Source: Tanypteryx hageni
Taxonomy: Eukaryota > Arthropoda > Insecta > Odonata > Petaluridae
Length of the DNA: 64,000 nt
NCBI GenBank assembly: GCA_028673005.1
Contig: CM054120.1
Location: 57,472,057-57,536,056, forward strand
Direction: 5' to 3'
In this document: in pieces, positions 1 through 11,199 of the stretch
How positions within the stretch are numbered: the stretch's first letter is position 1
How the letters are laid out: the number at the start of each line of letters is the position of its first letter
The notes under the pieces: generated by a model
The model's database searches: none
What the model saw: the letters and a program-made list of their open reading frames with translations, nothing else
What the model was told of the DNA's origin: nothing
Program-made: the position numbers and the translations under genes

Positions 1-339
1 ACGCTAAAATTTCTTGTGGCCACATAACAATGAGTTTTAAATAAGTCACTCTAAAATCGAGAAAACTTTGCGTGGCCAATTATTCTAACACTCGAGTAAA
101 TATCTCAGACTTTTTATGATATGAATAAATGTATGACAGATAAAAATAATTTTATGTGAATATACGAAAATTTATAATCCAATACTTGACATGAGAAAAT
201 ATATTAATACTAACGCAATTGCCAGTCAAAAATGACGGGTTCAAAATAATAAAAGCTGAATTAAAAATTTTAACTTTAAATAAATTATTTTAACAATCAT
301 TATTTATATTGCTTTTGTCTCCCACAGCAGTCGTTTGTC
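1..339. other. AT-rich sequence, nothing recognised
   Basis: No coding exon, RNA gene or terminal repeat is visible. It lies left of the first block that can be matched to the other duplication units. Confidence 0.5.
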
Positions 340-1312
340 AAGATAAACAAATGAGCGATTTCGGAAAATAATGAATAGAATAAGTGACTTTATTAACATT
401 TCTTTAAAATAGCTCAAATCGGATGATCGTAGGTCAGATTTTTCCTATTTTAATCTCCAAAAGAAGAAAAGCCTGCACGAAAAAAGTAAATTTTTTTAGT
501 GTTATTTTATGCAGAAAGGAAATACCCCCCCGGAGTCGAAGTCTGGAATTTTTTCGTGAATTTTCTTTCGGCAAAGCATTTTTATATTTGAATAAATGAT
601 TTCTGCCAATTTTCAATTATCAATCTACATCCTTGATTAAGTTATTCGAGTTTTAATAGCTTGACACTCAGATAAACGGACGGATAACGTAGCCTTTTAT
701 TGTTGTTTTTGTGGTTCTTTTAAACCTCTCTTTCTCTCCCGATTTTCCAAAACCGTCCATACCGTCCCATTCTTTTACCTAACTCCCGTTACCTATCGCA
801 CAATCCTTCACCCCAAAGATTTTTACATGCTTGGTTTGTTTATTAAAACGTTCAGCACGCTCCTCAGATTTTCATACCGTTTCTATTGCAATGATATTGA
901 ATTTAGCTCATATTACGATATTTAATGTCTTTGAATAGTATTTCTGATTTTTAGGTATTTAGGTAATTACCCTCCTCTCCCAATATAAATCGAAAAGATA
1001 ATAAAATATAAAAAATTCCATCGGAGAAATGTTACGGTTTTTCTCTATATATATTGCTGAACAAAACCTTTTTTAAAAAATAAAATCTGCATAATTTCGA
1101 AGACATTTTCAAATAGTTATTTATTCTAATATTTGATCACCTCCACCCCTCCCCCAAGGATGAAACCTGGCCTGTTGCCGAGCGACGGGATTTGGGGTTT
1201 CGTAGCAAGTCTCGAGCTTATAGGTATGGTTGTTCTGTAACAGTCGTGCAGGATTATTGTTTCGAAAAAATCTTATTGCGAGTGGTGTTGATCTCTTACT
1301 TATATGTCGAGT

Positions 1313-2149
1313 GTACGGCCAGGTTATTCTGCCACGGTAATTGGGTAGACCGTGCAGCCAGGGACCCAACGCCTAGTGCCAGGCGGCGGAAAATAACTTG
1401 ACGACCCTAGGGGGCCAACGGCTTCGGGCGGATGAACCTCTTAGGGAGGGTGATGGTCCCTCAGGTGGAGGAAATGCCTCTGGAACCCATCTAGTAGCGT
1501 CTGTACCCCATGTTAGAGGCGGCTACAAAAGGCGTCTGTACCCCAGGTTAGGGGCGGCCTCTCTAGACAGCGGAAGGCAACGGGAAACCACCGCTGGAAT
1601 TATCACATGTTATGGTGCGGAGGAGTTAGAAATATCATGGGTTCTTCGCAAATTAAATATTATGGAGTTAAAATAGTCTCCCGATCGGATCTCCGGGGGA
1701 GACAGTTTACGAAAAGTCTAGAGAATAAAGCGAAGTCAGGGGAAGGAAGAAGATTAAGGTTAGGAACCTGGAATGTAAGGACGTTATTGGGAGATGGAAA
1801 ATTGGAAAATCACAAGTGAGAGATGGAGATAAACAAGATGGACATTATTGGGATAAGTGAGGTGAGATGGGAGGGAAATGGTGAGTTGAGGAGTGACGAT
1901 ACCAAGTTATACTACTCGGGGAATAACAGGCGGAGAAACTGGGTAGGAATGATAGTTAATAAGAAGATTGAACCGAGTGTTACCAGGGTCATTTATGACC
2001 ATGATAGATTTATTGGACTGATATTAAATGCTAAACCAAAGAACAGGCTTGATGTCCAAGTATACATGCCAACCGGCGACCGTGACGATGGGGAAGTGGA
2101 GGAAGTGTATGAGAGAATAAGTGCCATACTGGACCAGGAACATTTATGA
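1313..2149 (+). mobile_element. 5' part of an RTE-like LINE
   Basis: GC-richer than its surroundings. It interrupts duplication unit A between blocks that are separated differently in unit C. Bases 1313-1735 look like the LINE 5' leader (contains ggaaggcaacgggaaacc at 1573), followed by the endonuclease frame. It stops abruptly near 2149, where unit A resumes, so the reverse transcriptase part is absent. Other fragments of apparently the same family lie at 5437-5640, 41640-42780 and 62332-62575. Confidence 0.75.
1607..2149 (+). pseudogene. LINE endonuclease domain (EEP/APE-like), broken
   Basis: One frame carries the N-terminal half of an endonuclease/exonuclease/phosphatase domain of the type annotated in insects as craniofacial development protein 2-like, which is really an RTE-type LINE endonuclease. 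Visible motifs are LRLGTWNVRTLL (from 1756), MDIIGISEVRW (from 1838, with the catalytic Glu of the SEVRW motif), a glycine-containing stretch near VGMIVNKK, and the VYMPTGD segment. An in-frame TGA at 1817-1819 separates the first motif from the rest, and the frame ends at 2149 before the catalytic SDH region. It cannot produce a working endonuclease. Family assignment is firm; the clade (RTE rather than CR1) is likely. Confidence 0.85.
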
Positions 2150-2335
2150 TGCAAATATAAATACGCCGAAGACAGCGAGTAAATATTTTCGCGCGTAATA
2201 AATATTATCGATTGAATTTACTAGATTGAAATAAGAAAAGAGCTTATAACTGTTTAAAAACATTTTATTTAACTTTTTTTACTGTAAACTACATCAGGGA
2301 ACCTTTATAAGAGCTTCATTATTGGAGCAGTAGCT

Positions 2336-3355
2336 TCATTTGCGGGTTAGAGGTTGTTTTGCTTTGACCTCCTTGGCCACATCTGGCTGCTTGATATCTG
2401 CACAACAAAAAGATATAGAAAAATTAAAGTATAGAAATCGATATATGGCGAATAGGGTTACTAATAACTCCATATAAACCATTTAAATAATGAATAATAG
2501 AGCCTATGGTTGGATTTCAACAAATGATTCCAAGTACCTTACAGTGATTTCAACTTCTTTATTTTCATGTATCACGATTGGTATTCAATTTAAAAAATTT
2601 AATCCAGTAATGTTGCATATAGAAATAAATTCAAAACTAAACCAGCGTTTTCCAATTGTAGAACACGTGCAACTCGAGGAATTTTGTGTCCCCGGGAGAG
2701 ATAACACTCCATCGCCTCTCTCCGTATAAGTTTTTTGAGATATGAGTAAATGATAATTAATTATGCAGTCTGTAAAAACTACTGAAATTAAAAATAAAAG
2801 GAATGATATCGGGATTATAGCCTGTTTCGCGATGTAAATTGGTATCCAATATTTGTTCACTTGCAAGTAATGCAAAGGTAGATGATCGTGATAGGGACCC
2901 CGAGACTTAGACGGCCCGGGTATCCGCCCGGCTCTCCCGTACGTCGCTCCGGGTCTCTTAGGAGACTCGGCAAACGTTGAATGTTCTGCAAGAATTGTTG
3001 ATTCTGATATATTAAAAAGCAAAATTTCATTTTAGGAATTTTTTCGCATTAAATGTTTTTAACAGGCGCTTTTCGCGCTAATATTTGTATAGTTTTATGT
3101 CGTCGACTCACTTCGTTCTCCACGATAGTTCAGTGATAGTATACCAATAATACAAGCGGATCACACGAGTTCGATCTCGGTCAAGGCAGTATATTTACTT
3201 ATTCTCAATTTCTACATACCTTTCCACTCTGCGGGTAAGTGATTCGGATTCTTTGTGTCTGGTTTATTGTCCACTGCCTTTTCGTTGTGCGGATTGCGCT
3301 GTGGTGCTCCTTTTAGTGGTACACCATTGCACTTGGATTTATTTTGTTTATCCAT
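2336..3355 (-). CDS. Small basic two-exon protein, copy 1 (unknown family)
   Basis: I do not recognise this protein. Coding exon 1 is 3355-3220 (ATG at 3355-3353, donor G|GTATGT) and exon 2 is 2397-2336 (acceptor tgttgtgCAG, stop TGA at 2338-2336). Phase 1 is kept across the intron, giving 65 residues starting MDKQNKSKCN and ending KQPLTRK. It is Lys/Asn/Pro rich with net positive charge, no signal peptide, no hydrophobic segment and one Cys, so probably disordered and intracellular (inference). An AATAAA (2269-2264) lies about 70 bases after the stop and is present in the other copies. A TTTCTGAAATTTTA stretch just upstream of ATG looks like the acceptor of a 5' UTR intron, with AG shifted in this copy. 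The start is supported because MDK, the splice sites and the frame recur in copies 2 and 3. Confidence 0.6.
2670..3115. repeat. Interspersed repeat block inside intron of copy 1
   Basis: Bases 2720-2960 match 32030-32240 of unit D (aaaaggaatg, then gcacgatatagattggta-like and aatgtaaaggtaaatgatcg-like strings) and partly 26190-26280. It lies outside the small-gene locus in unit D, so it behaves as a mobile or separately duplicated block. Class unknown. Confidence 0.45.
3116..3190 (+). repeat. tRNA-derived relic in intron of gene copy 1
   Basis: On the plus strand, antisense to the gene, a stretch resembles a tRNA (closest by eye to Gly or Asp): A-box-like tagttcagtgatagtat at 3126 and B-box-like gagttcgatctcgg at 3167, about 40 bases apart. 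No clean cloverleaf forms (the acceptor arms do not pair well), so it is not a working tRNA gene; a SINE head or tRNA pseudogene is likely. Weaker equivalents lie at 10030-10085 and 26318-26388. Confidence 0.5.
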
Positions 3356-4542
3356 GACTATATTAAAATTTCAGAAAAAAATATCCAATTGATAAAATCA
3401 AACATTTAGAAGTATCATTAAAAAGCATCTACATAATACAATAAAATATAGACCAAAAGACATATATTCCTATTAGAATATATTAACAAAAAACGACATT
3501 CCCTATACCCGAAAAACTTAAAACTATAAAAAACGAATGAAGTAAAAAGAAGATTGATTTATACATTAGGTGCAGCTTATTACTATCACTGGTTATTGTT
3601 ATCAACTGTCTATTGCAATCAGCCGCGGAATTGAAAAAGCATATCTTGTTTTGAATATTTTGTTTATTGTAATTGTCACATTAATCGTCTCCCACTGTAT
3701 TTGAAACGAAGAAATAAATTTGAATATGTGAAGGTGTGTTTAATAACTCAAAAACCTATCCATTAAATTCATGAATGAAATTTAAATTAATTTAATAAAA
3801 AATGGGCGAGCGAAGCGTGCCGTTAGACGAAGTTGGGATATTGAGCAGAGAAACTGGTAATGAAGTGCAATTCGTACTGCTAAATCTCTCATTATCGAAC
3901 TTGTTGGAGTAGCGTAAATCATTTCACAGCGTCGAAAATGCTATAATTCCTACAAGTACCAATTACTAATTTTGAATACAACTTTATAATATTATACCAA
4001 AGAACCGATTCGACCTTATTGCAAGTTAATGTAATCTTTAAGTTTAATAAATCGCGTATAAACCAACGGAGTACGCATTTATTTAATTGGACGCGTTCTA
4101 GGAAATTTTATAACGTGAAGCTTAAATACATCTCTTCGCCATAAATATCCCCCAAAGGGTATTCGTCGTTAGGGGGATTTCACTCTATAATAAGTGCACT
4201 GTTGAATGCGCGAATAATCAATGTAAACTTGCTATTTAAATGGAATATATATTCGTTCCTTATCAGTCAGTGTAAGTGCGGAAGAAAAAGTGCGATTCAC
4301 AGCGACAAAGTATCATTGTGGAACCCGTATTTGAACCGATGCCAAACTTTTTTCTATGCCGTACACAGGACAGATACGTCGATCTCTTATCGCTCTCAGG
4401 AAATAGACGCAATGGAAAGATGAACAGATATTATTGCGAGAGAAATAAAGCACTTTCTACTTGGAAAAAATGTGACAAATCTTTTAGATGCCAAAGACGT
4501 GATAATAATATGTGGTGAATTTGACACTGCACACTAGTATTC
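3356..4542. other. Upstream region of gene copy 1
   Basis: No open frame is conserved between the units here. A block with tatttaaa and gaatatatattcgttcc at 4236-4262 is conserved in all four units at a similar distance upstream of the small gene. Read on the minus strand it contains a TATATATT string that could be a core promoter (inference). Confidence 0.3.
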
Positions 4543-4790
4543 GGGGAAACACACAAAACTCTCTGAAGATTCCCTTGACCCTCCTTTTCTCCACTTTCCG
4601 TCCGCCATTCCTATCTCCCTCCTTTATTCCCTCTTCAACCTTCCTCCCCCACGCCTTCCATCCTTTATCTTTCCCTCCATCCTTACTCTCGCCCTCCATC
4701 TTTCCTCTCTTTTCCCTCCCTACCTCAGCCCTCTCTTTCATACCTCCTTTCACCATGCTTCCCTTCTCTTTTCCTCAGCCTTACATTAGT
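4543..4790 (+). repeat. Pyrimidine-rich low-complexity tract
   Basis: Nearly pure C/T on the plus strand with ccctccatcctt-like words. It marks the right part of duplication unit A, as at 11200-12070, 27905-28440, 36545-36800 and 39650-40320. Open frames across it are compositional. Confidence 0.8.
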
Positions 4791-5436
4791 TCTCTTTTTC
4801 GTTTTTACCATTTTTCTTCCTTAAAACTCTATAATTAAAATAACATCTAATTTAAAAATTTTAGAAAATGATATTTTCTACGATGTTTGTTTGAAGCTGT
4901 TTTCCGTAGAATGCATTTTAAGAGATATTGTAAAAATCCTTTTTAAAATTTGTTTCAGCTACCACTAATATACTACATGGAATCAACTTTTGTGAACAGT
5001 TTGCGTCTTAGTAACACTTCTTAGTCTTAATAGTTCCGGCTTCCTGGCTATACCCAATATCAGAAGTTTACAGTATAAAATTTTGTCCTTGGTAATTTCG
5101 TTGATTTTTTCACGCAATTCATTATATGATTTGATATAATTTAAATATTTGTATTAGAAACATTCCATGTATGGAGAGAATGATGAGATGGATACATCAG
5201 ATCTTTTTAATAGAAATGTGAGAGAACTATTTTTATGTTGATATCGTGGATGCGACTCAAAATGGCAAGATCTCTCACTATATTTTCTCTTAATTAAAAC
5301 ACAAATCATCATCTTAATGTTTTTTCATCCCTATTTCATTATCCTTTTACACTCTGGCCGCCCGATTGCACGTATCATTCTCCTCACAACTCTTTTTTCC
5401 AGATTCATCTATTGGTTATATAGAGTGATGATCAAC

Positions 5437-5640
5437 TTGGGAGTTGGAAGAGAGGAAATACACAGAACGAAGGAGTAGAGGAAAAATGGTGGAGAATTAA
5501 GAATGGAATAGTAAATGTGGCGGAAAGGGAAATAGGATACAGGAAATGCAAGAGATCAAAGAAACCCTGGGTAACAGGGGAAATGATAGCAAAGAACACA
5601 ACCGTCAGGTACCTGATAAAAGGGCTGGATGAGGGGACGG
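5437..5640 (+). pseudogene. RTE-like LINE fragment (EN-RT linker)
   Basis: Translation gives EKWWRIKNGIVNVAERE followed by GYRKCKRSKKPWVTGEM. This matches the spacer between endonuclease and reverse transcriptase in RTE/CFDP2-like LINEs (pattern W..iK..i...ae...G....krkkpW.t.E). A frameshift or stop lies upstream near 5475. Only about 200 bases remain, directly left of the Helitron array. Confidence 0.65.
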
Positions 5641-5689
5641 ACCTGGGGTTCAACAAAGATGAACTAAACGAACTAGGTGTTGTAGATGA

Positions 5690-8058
5690 GAGTTCTTACC
5701 TAAGTGACATGTGTTTGACTCCAGAAATTCCAAAATTTGCGTTTTTTCCCATAAGAAAAGCATTGCGCCATTTTTGTAAATTAATTTTGGGCACTTGCCC
5801 GTAAGGTAGAAAGATGAAATTTTCAGTGTTTTTAGATGGCCGCAATATCTATTAGGAAATAATGTAAATTTTGCTTACAGTGTCTTGGGTTCGACTCCGG
5901 AGACCCCGGAATATCTCCCATAAGTTAGCATGGGAAAACGCCATCCAGTGTGTACACTAATAAGTTTAGGATGCTTAAATTTTGCAAGATTATAGAACAT
6001 TTCTCATAATTATCTATAAAAATAGAAAATTTTAAAATTGTAAATTTTAGGGGGTTTTTTAACCCCATTTGGACATTTAAGTTTAATAATTTTTTAGGGT
6101 TGAGCTAGGAATCTGCAATTTTGAAATTAATTACAGAACAGTGCATTTGCACAAATAAACATTTCAATCTCTCCATATATATATTGCGGCAACTGTTAAA
6201 AATGTTTAAATTTTAAACAATTAGAAAAAAATTATTTTATTTCTAGAAGTGCTACAACTTTAAAAATTGGCTGAAATGTGTAGAATTATTACCCCATAAT
6301 AGAGAAAATGTGAAATGTATAAAATTGCAACATTTGGGGATTGTTTTAAACTATTATTTTTATATGTGGGAAAAACGAATATCGCTGCGGAGGTGAAATT
6401 TTTAGAATTAATAGAATATTTGTAATGATGAAATATCCGTCTGAAAAATCAATGTTTTTTCAAGGTGAGATGAAATGCTTGCAGTATGCAAGCACCTTCT
6501 ACTAGTATGTTATATTCTCCTCCTCCTCTGTAAGAGTCGTCGATATATAATGATATATAACATATAGGAGGTTACTAATGTTTAGGCACTTCCAGAAGTG
6601 ATGGAAACTTAAAATTTTTTTCATGTGTAGTATATTGTGCAAAACCGACCAGAAAAAACGAAAATCTTGAAAAAGAGCAACAATGCGGCCGTTAAAAATT
6701 CGCACTTGTTTAAACAAATTTTTATGGTTTATGTATTTCCGAATGAGCTACGGTGCTGAAATGTTTTTTTAGAGGTAGAATTTGTAAAAAAACAAAATAG
6801 GGATTATACAAATTTTGATATTTGAACTTGTTTGGCAGTTAAAATTTCTTAAATTTTAAACAAATAGATAACTATTTAGGTACTACCGGGCGAGGTAGTG
6901 TGCTGAAATTTTCAAGTTATATAAAATTTAGTCTTTTTAAACAAATAAACATCTCAGAGTAGTTATAAATTTTTTATTGCGGCCGTTAAAAATTGTTTAA
7001 TTTTAAACAATTAGATAAATGTTATTTCACTTCTTATTGTTCTACAATGTTAAAATTTGGCATAAATGTGTGGTATTATTAACCCAATGTGGAAAACGTA
7101 TAGTATTTCTAAAATTGCAAAAATTAGCGATTGTTTTACTTCATTATTGTTCCATAGGGAAAAACGAAAATCGGTCTCGAGGAAAAATCTTTTGAATTAA
7201 AGAAATATTTCTTATGATGAAATATCTCTCTGAAAAATTGATGTATTTTCAAGGTGAGATTAAATGCTTGCAGAATGCAAGCGCCTTTTACTAGTATAAT
7301 TATATCCTCCTCTGCAAGAAACGTCGATATGTAATGATATATAACATATAGGAGGATACTAATGTTTAGGCACTTCCAGATAAACTGGAGATTCGAAATT
7401 TTTTTCTTAGCTAGGATTTTGTGCAAAACCGACCAGAATAAACGAAAATCTTGAAAAAGTGCAACAATGCGGCCGCTAAAAATTCGCAATTGTTTGAACA
7501 AATTTTCAAGGTTTATGTATTTCCGCATTTGCTACGTGGTTGAAATTTTTTTAAAAGTTGAACTCTTAAAAAAAAACGAAATTAGGATTATACAAATTTT
7601 GATATTTTAATTTGTTTGGCGGTTAAAAATTCTTAAATTTTAAACAAATACATAACTCTTTAAGTACTACGGAATGAGCTAGGATGCTGAAGTTTTCAAG
7701 TTATTTACAGAATAGCATATTTGCATAAATAAAGATTTTAATTTTTCATAAATATATTAGGGCGGCTGTTAAAAATGTTTAAACTTTTAACAATTGGAAA
7801 AATATTATTTCACTCATAGAAGTACTACAACTTTAAAATTCTGCAAAAATGTGTAGCATTAATATCTCATAATGGAAAAAATATAAATTTTTTAAAATTG
7901 CAAAGTTTTGGGATTGTTTTAATCTATTATTTTTACATAAGGGAAAAACAAAAATCGCTCCGGAGGTGAAATATTTGAAATTAAAAAAATATTTGTAATG
8001 ATGAAATATGAAAAATGAATGTTTTTTTATGTTGCAGAATGCAAGCACCAACTACTAG
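5690..8058 (+). mobile_element. Head-to-tail array of three Helitron-like copies
   Basis: Three copies of a non-autonomous element end at 6505, 7294 and 8058. Each end has a short hairpin (tgcttgca, 3-base loop, tgcaagca, with small variations), a ~7-base spacer, CTAG, then a host-side T. This is the 3' signature of Helitrons. Spacings between ends are 789 and 764 bases. Copies share ggaggatactaatgttta and gtgcaaaaccgacc. The first copy has extra 5' sequence (5694-5990) also found at 30360-30640. No Rep/helicase frame is present. Single copies lie at 29810-31191 and 40815-41588. Confidence 0.75.
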
Positions 8059-9674
8059 TACCTATATATTAGTAATAAATTCTTGTTTCCTTTTCAAATA
8101 TTAAAATCCGCCTCATTTCGAGGAGATTTACAAATAGTTTTTTTAATTATCATCTTTGATCACCGCCCTCCCCCAAGGATGAAGCCTGGCCGGCTGTCGA
8201 GCGACGGGATTTGTCGTTTTGTAGCAAGTCTCGAGCATATAGGTCTGGTTCTTGTTTAACTGTCGTGCAGGATTATTAAAAATCAGATTGTTAGTCGTTT
8301 TGTTTCCTTACTTTAATGTCGTACATAATGTTTGATTGAAACATTGTATTATTGACGCGATCAGATGTTTAAAGAGTACAACTTATTGAAATTGAGGGCT
8401 GTCTTCTATAATAGATGTTTTTCATATCAGCAATTAATTGAAGTACATTATTGCATAAAACGTATTTATTTTGTGATACACTATAGCACATTCCTTTGAA
8501 TAGTTATTTCTGATTATGTCTCTCTTTCCTATTATAATTATTATTACGAAATGAATAATACAAATAAGCTATCCCTTAAAATTTGAAAAAGTTGTAATAA
8601 ATTTAAAATTGGAAATTAAAACAATGTACCCGGGCGAACTTCCTAAAGGGAAATAAAATTTCCTAGCAATAGAGTTCACTACCTCAAATTTAAAGGAAAA
8701 AAAAACCAATAGACAAAGCAACTTGGCGAAGATTATTTTAAGAAACGGTATAATAGTTTCTTTTAACACTAGAAGACGCAAACCATTCCAATGACGTTTC
8801 CACAGCGATGGACGTATTGAAACTAATTCGATCAAACTGGTCTATATCGATGTCACCAATGAGATATGTCAGGGTGTAAGAAACGTTGAAGGGGAAGGGG
8901 ATGAAAAAAGTGGTGTTAGAATTTTTACTCCGTTCTCAATGCGACTTAACCAAATGTAGGAATGACTAAGAATCGGTGAAAAAAAAAAACAAAACCGGCT
9001 AATGTGGTTTCCATATCAGTTTTTCTCCGTTTGAGAATGCGAGATATATTTGTCGATTATTATAAGGATTTACTTTTTAATGTTTTTATCTTATACGGGA
9101 TAGTTTCTGTCAACCAATTTCCTCGGTATACTTCTACCGTTTAAGCGGCTGGTAATCTGCCGTGTAGTATTTTTGGAAAAAAGTATTTCCTTATTCAACA
9201 CGGATGCTTTGCATGCATACCGTCATTCAGATTATAAAACTTTAATATTTTATATCTTTTTTCCATTAAAAATCTAGATATATTCACCGTTCCCCATGTG
9301 TATTTATTTGAATGGCTTTTTACCATATACAGTCGAGTCTCCAATTTTATAAATGCTGAAACTGACACTCATAGCCTGTTATTACGAACCGTAAGCTTCC
9401 CTACGCTGATATCGCAGGTTTATAAGATTCTTATAGGCGTTTTTAATTTATATATCAACTATCTTTGATGATATTATGTCCATTTAAGATTAAAATAAAA
9501 AATAAGCAAAAGGCCGCTATAAATATTTCCGCGCGTAATAAGTATTATCGGTGGCACTTATTGGATATAAATAAGAAAAGAGCTTATAACTGTTTAAAAA
9601 CATTTTATTTATCTTTTTTACTGTAAACTACATCAGGAAACTTTTATAGGAGCTTCATTATTCGAGCATTATCT

Positions 9675-10248
9675 TCATTTGGGAGTTTCTGGTTGTTTGT
9701 CTTTTAACTCCATGGCCACAACTCGCGGCTTGATATCTGCACAACAAACAGTTAAGGAAAAATTAAACTATACAGATCGATATATAGCACATAGGATTAC
9801 TCAAAACACGATAAAATCAATTTAAATAATGAATAATAGAGCTTATGACGGGATTTCAACAAATGATTACCAAGTACTTAAAGTGATTTCAACTTACTTA
9901 ATTTCATGCATCACGGTTGCTATTCAATTGAAACATTTAAATCCAGTAATATTGCATAAAGAAATATAATCGAGAAGTTATAATTTCTATGAGACACGGG
10001 TGGCTCGAGGAATTTTGGCTTCCCGGGTGAGTTAGCACTACAGTGCAAGCGGATCACACTGGTTCGACCTCGGTCAGGGCAATATTCTTTCTAATTCACA
10101 ATTTCTACATACCTTCTCCCTTGGCGGATGGGTTAGTAATATCCTTTTTATTGGCTCCCATTTCCACTGATTTTTTGTTGTTGGGATTTTTCTGTTGAGC
10201 TTTCTTGGCTCGCGCAACATTGGACTGGAATTTAGCATGTTTATCCAT
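9675..10248 (-). CDS. Small basic two-exon protein, copy 2 (unknown family)
   Basis: Paralogue of the gene at 2336-3355. Coding exon 1 is 10248-10113 (136 bases, exactly as in copy 1), donor G|GTATGT; exon 2 is 9736-9675 (62 bases), acceptor tgttgtgCAG, stop TGA. The 65-residue product begins MDKHAKFQSNVARAKK and ends DKQPETPK. It is Lys/Gln/Asn rich, net positive, Cys-free, with no signal peptide or membrane segment. Only 15 of the first 45 residues equal copy 1, although lengths, phase and stop position are identical. An AAATTTAG|GATCGTC just before ATG is a good acceptor for a 5' UTR intron; the 5' exon itself is not identified. An AATAAA about 70 bases past the stop is retained. Confidence 0.6.
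10030..10085 (+). repeat. tRNA-like relic in intron of gene copy 2
   Basis: Only the B-box half is clear (tggttcgacctcgg at 10060); the A-box half is degraded. Same position relative to the gene as in copies 1 and 3. Confidence 0.35.
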
Positions 10249-11199
10249 GACGATCCTAAATTTCAGAAAAAAATATCCAATTTTAAAAAGTAAACACTTG
10301 GAAGGATCATTAAATAGTGTCTATATAATACAACAAAAAACGTAATAAACGTTATATATCCCTATTAGAATATAATATCAAAAAGCTACAAACAGCATAC
10401 CCGATAAACTTTAAACTATTAAAAAAGTAAATGAATTTAAAAACCGCTAGATTTATACATTAGGTGTTGCTTGTTTCTATCACTGGGTGTTTATCATCTG
10501 GTAATCTTAATCAGTTGCGAATTTCCAAAGCAGATGTTATTTTAGATGATATTTTTTGTTGTAATTTTCACATTAATTAATTACTTTTAATACAATTTAA
10601 TAATATTATCCCAAAGAACCGATTCTACCTTACTGTAAGTTAAAGTGATCTTAAAGTTTAAAAAATCGCGAATGAAACTTCGGAGTGCCGCTTATTTAAT
10701 TGAGGTCTATCGAAGTAATTTTACAATATGAGGCTTAAAAACATCTCTTCGCCATAATAATCGCCGTAATTGTATTCCTTGCAAATAGATTTCACTGTAT
10801 AATAACTCTACTGTGGTAAGATCGAGTAATTAACGTACACTTGCTATTTAAATTGAATATATATTCGTTCCTTTTCAGCCAATGTAAATGAGTAAGAAAA
10901 TTATAGTATTTCGAAAATTACTAAATCATTCGTGAAGATTGTATTATCACGTTCATATAACGTGTAATATCTTATAGCACTGTGCATAAAATACACATAT
11001 ATTGATACGACTGTAAAAATGACGTAAGAGAAAGACGCACAGATATTACCGCGAGAGAAATAAACCTCTACATCATACGTAAATTGTGACAAACCTTGTA
11101 AATGGCGAAGTCCTTATATATATCTGCAAAGAATACGACACTGAGTGCACTCTACCTCTCGTGAAAACACAAAACTTTCTGAAGATTCGGTGGAGTATG

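Larger units (their letters stand above)
340..5430 (+). repeat. Large duplication unit A (carries small gene copy 1)
   Basis: Order of blocks shared with units B-D: 350-490 (also 20640-20770 and 29090-29220), 535-900 (also 20075-20360, 28440-28800, 40330-40520), 1134-1310 beginning gatcacctcc (also 8157, 22152, 31670), the small gene at 2336-3355, a gcgagcgaagcg block near 3808 (also near 26968), 3990-4050, an AT-rich block at 4236-4262 (also 10848, 27388, 36006) and a pyrimidine tract. Bases 4790-5340 match 22540-23060. The part corresponding to about 22330-25630 of unit C is missing and an RTE LINE sits in its place, and the 350-490 block lies left of the 535-900 block instead of right. Similarity is roughly 80-90 percent by eye. 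Function as a whole unknown. Confidence 0.75.

Noticed and set aside
3116..3190. Functional tRNA gene
   Set aside because: Box-like motifs are present but the acceptor and anticodon stems do not pair; treated as a relic.
6502..8051. Minus-strand frames of 70-130 codons in the Helitron array
   Set aside because: They recur only because the element is repeated; composition FF/LL/KK, no Helitron Rep/helicase motif, different disruptions in each copy.
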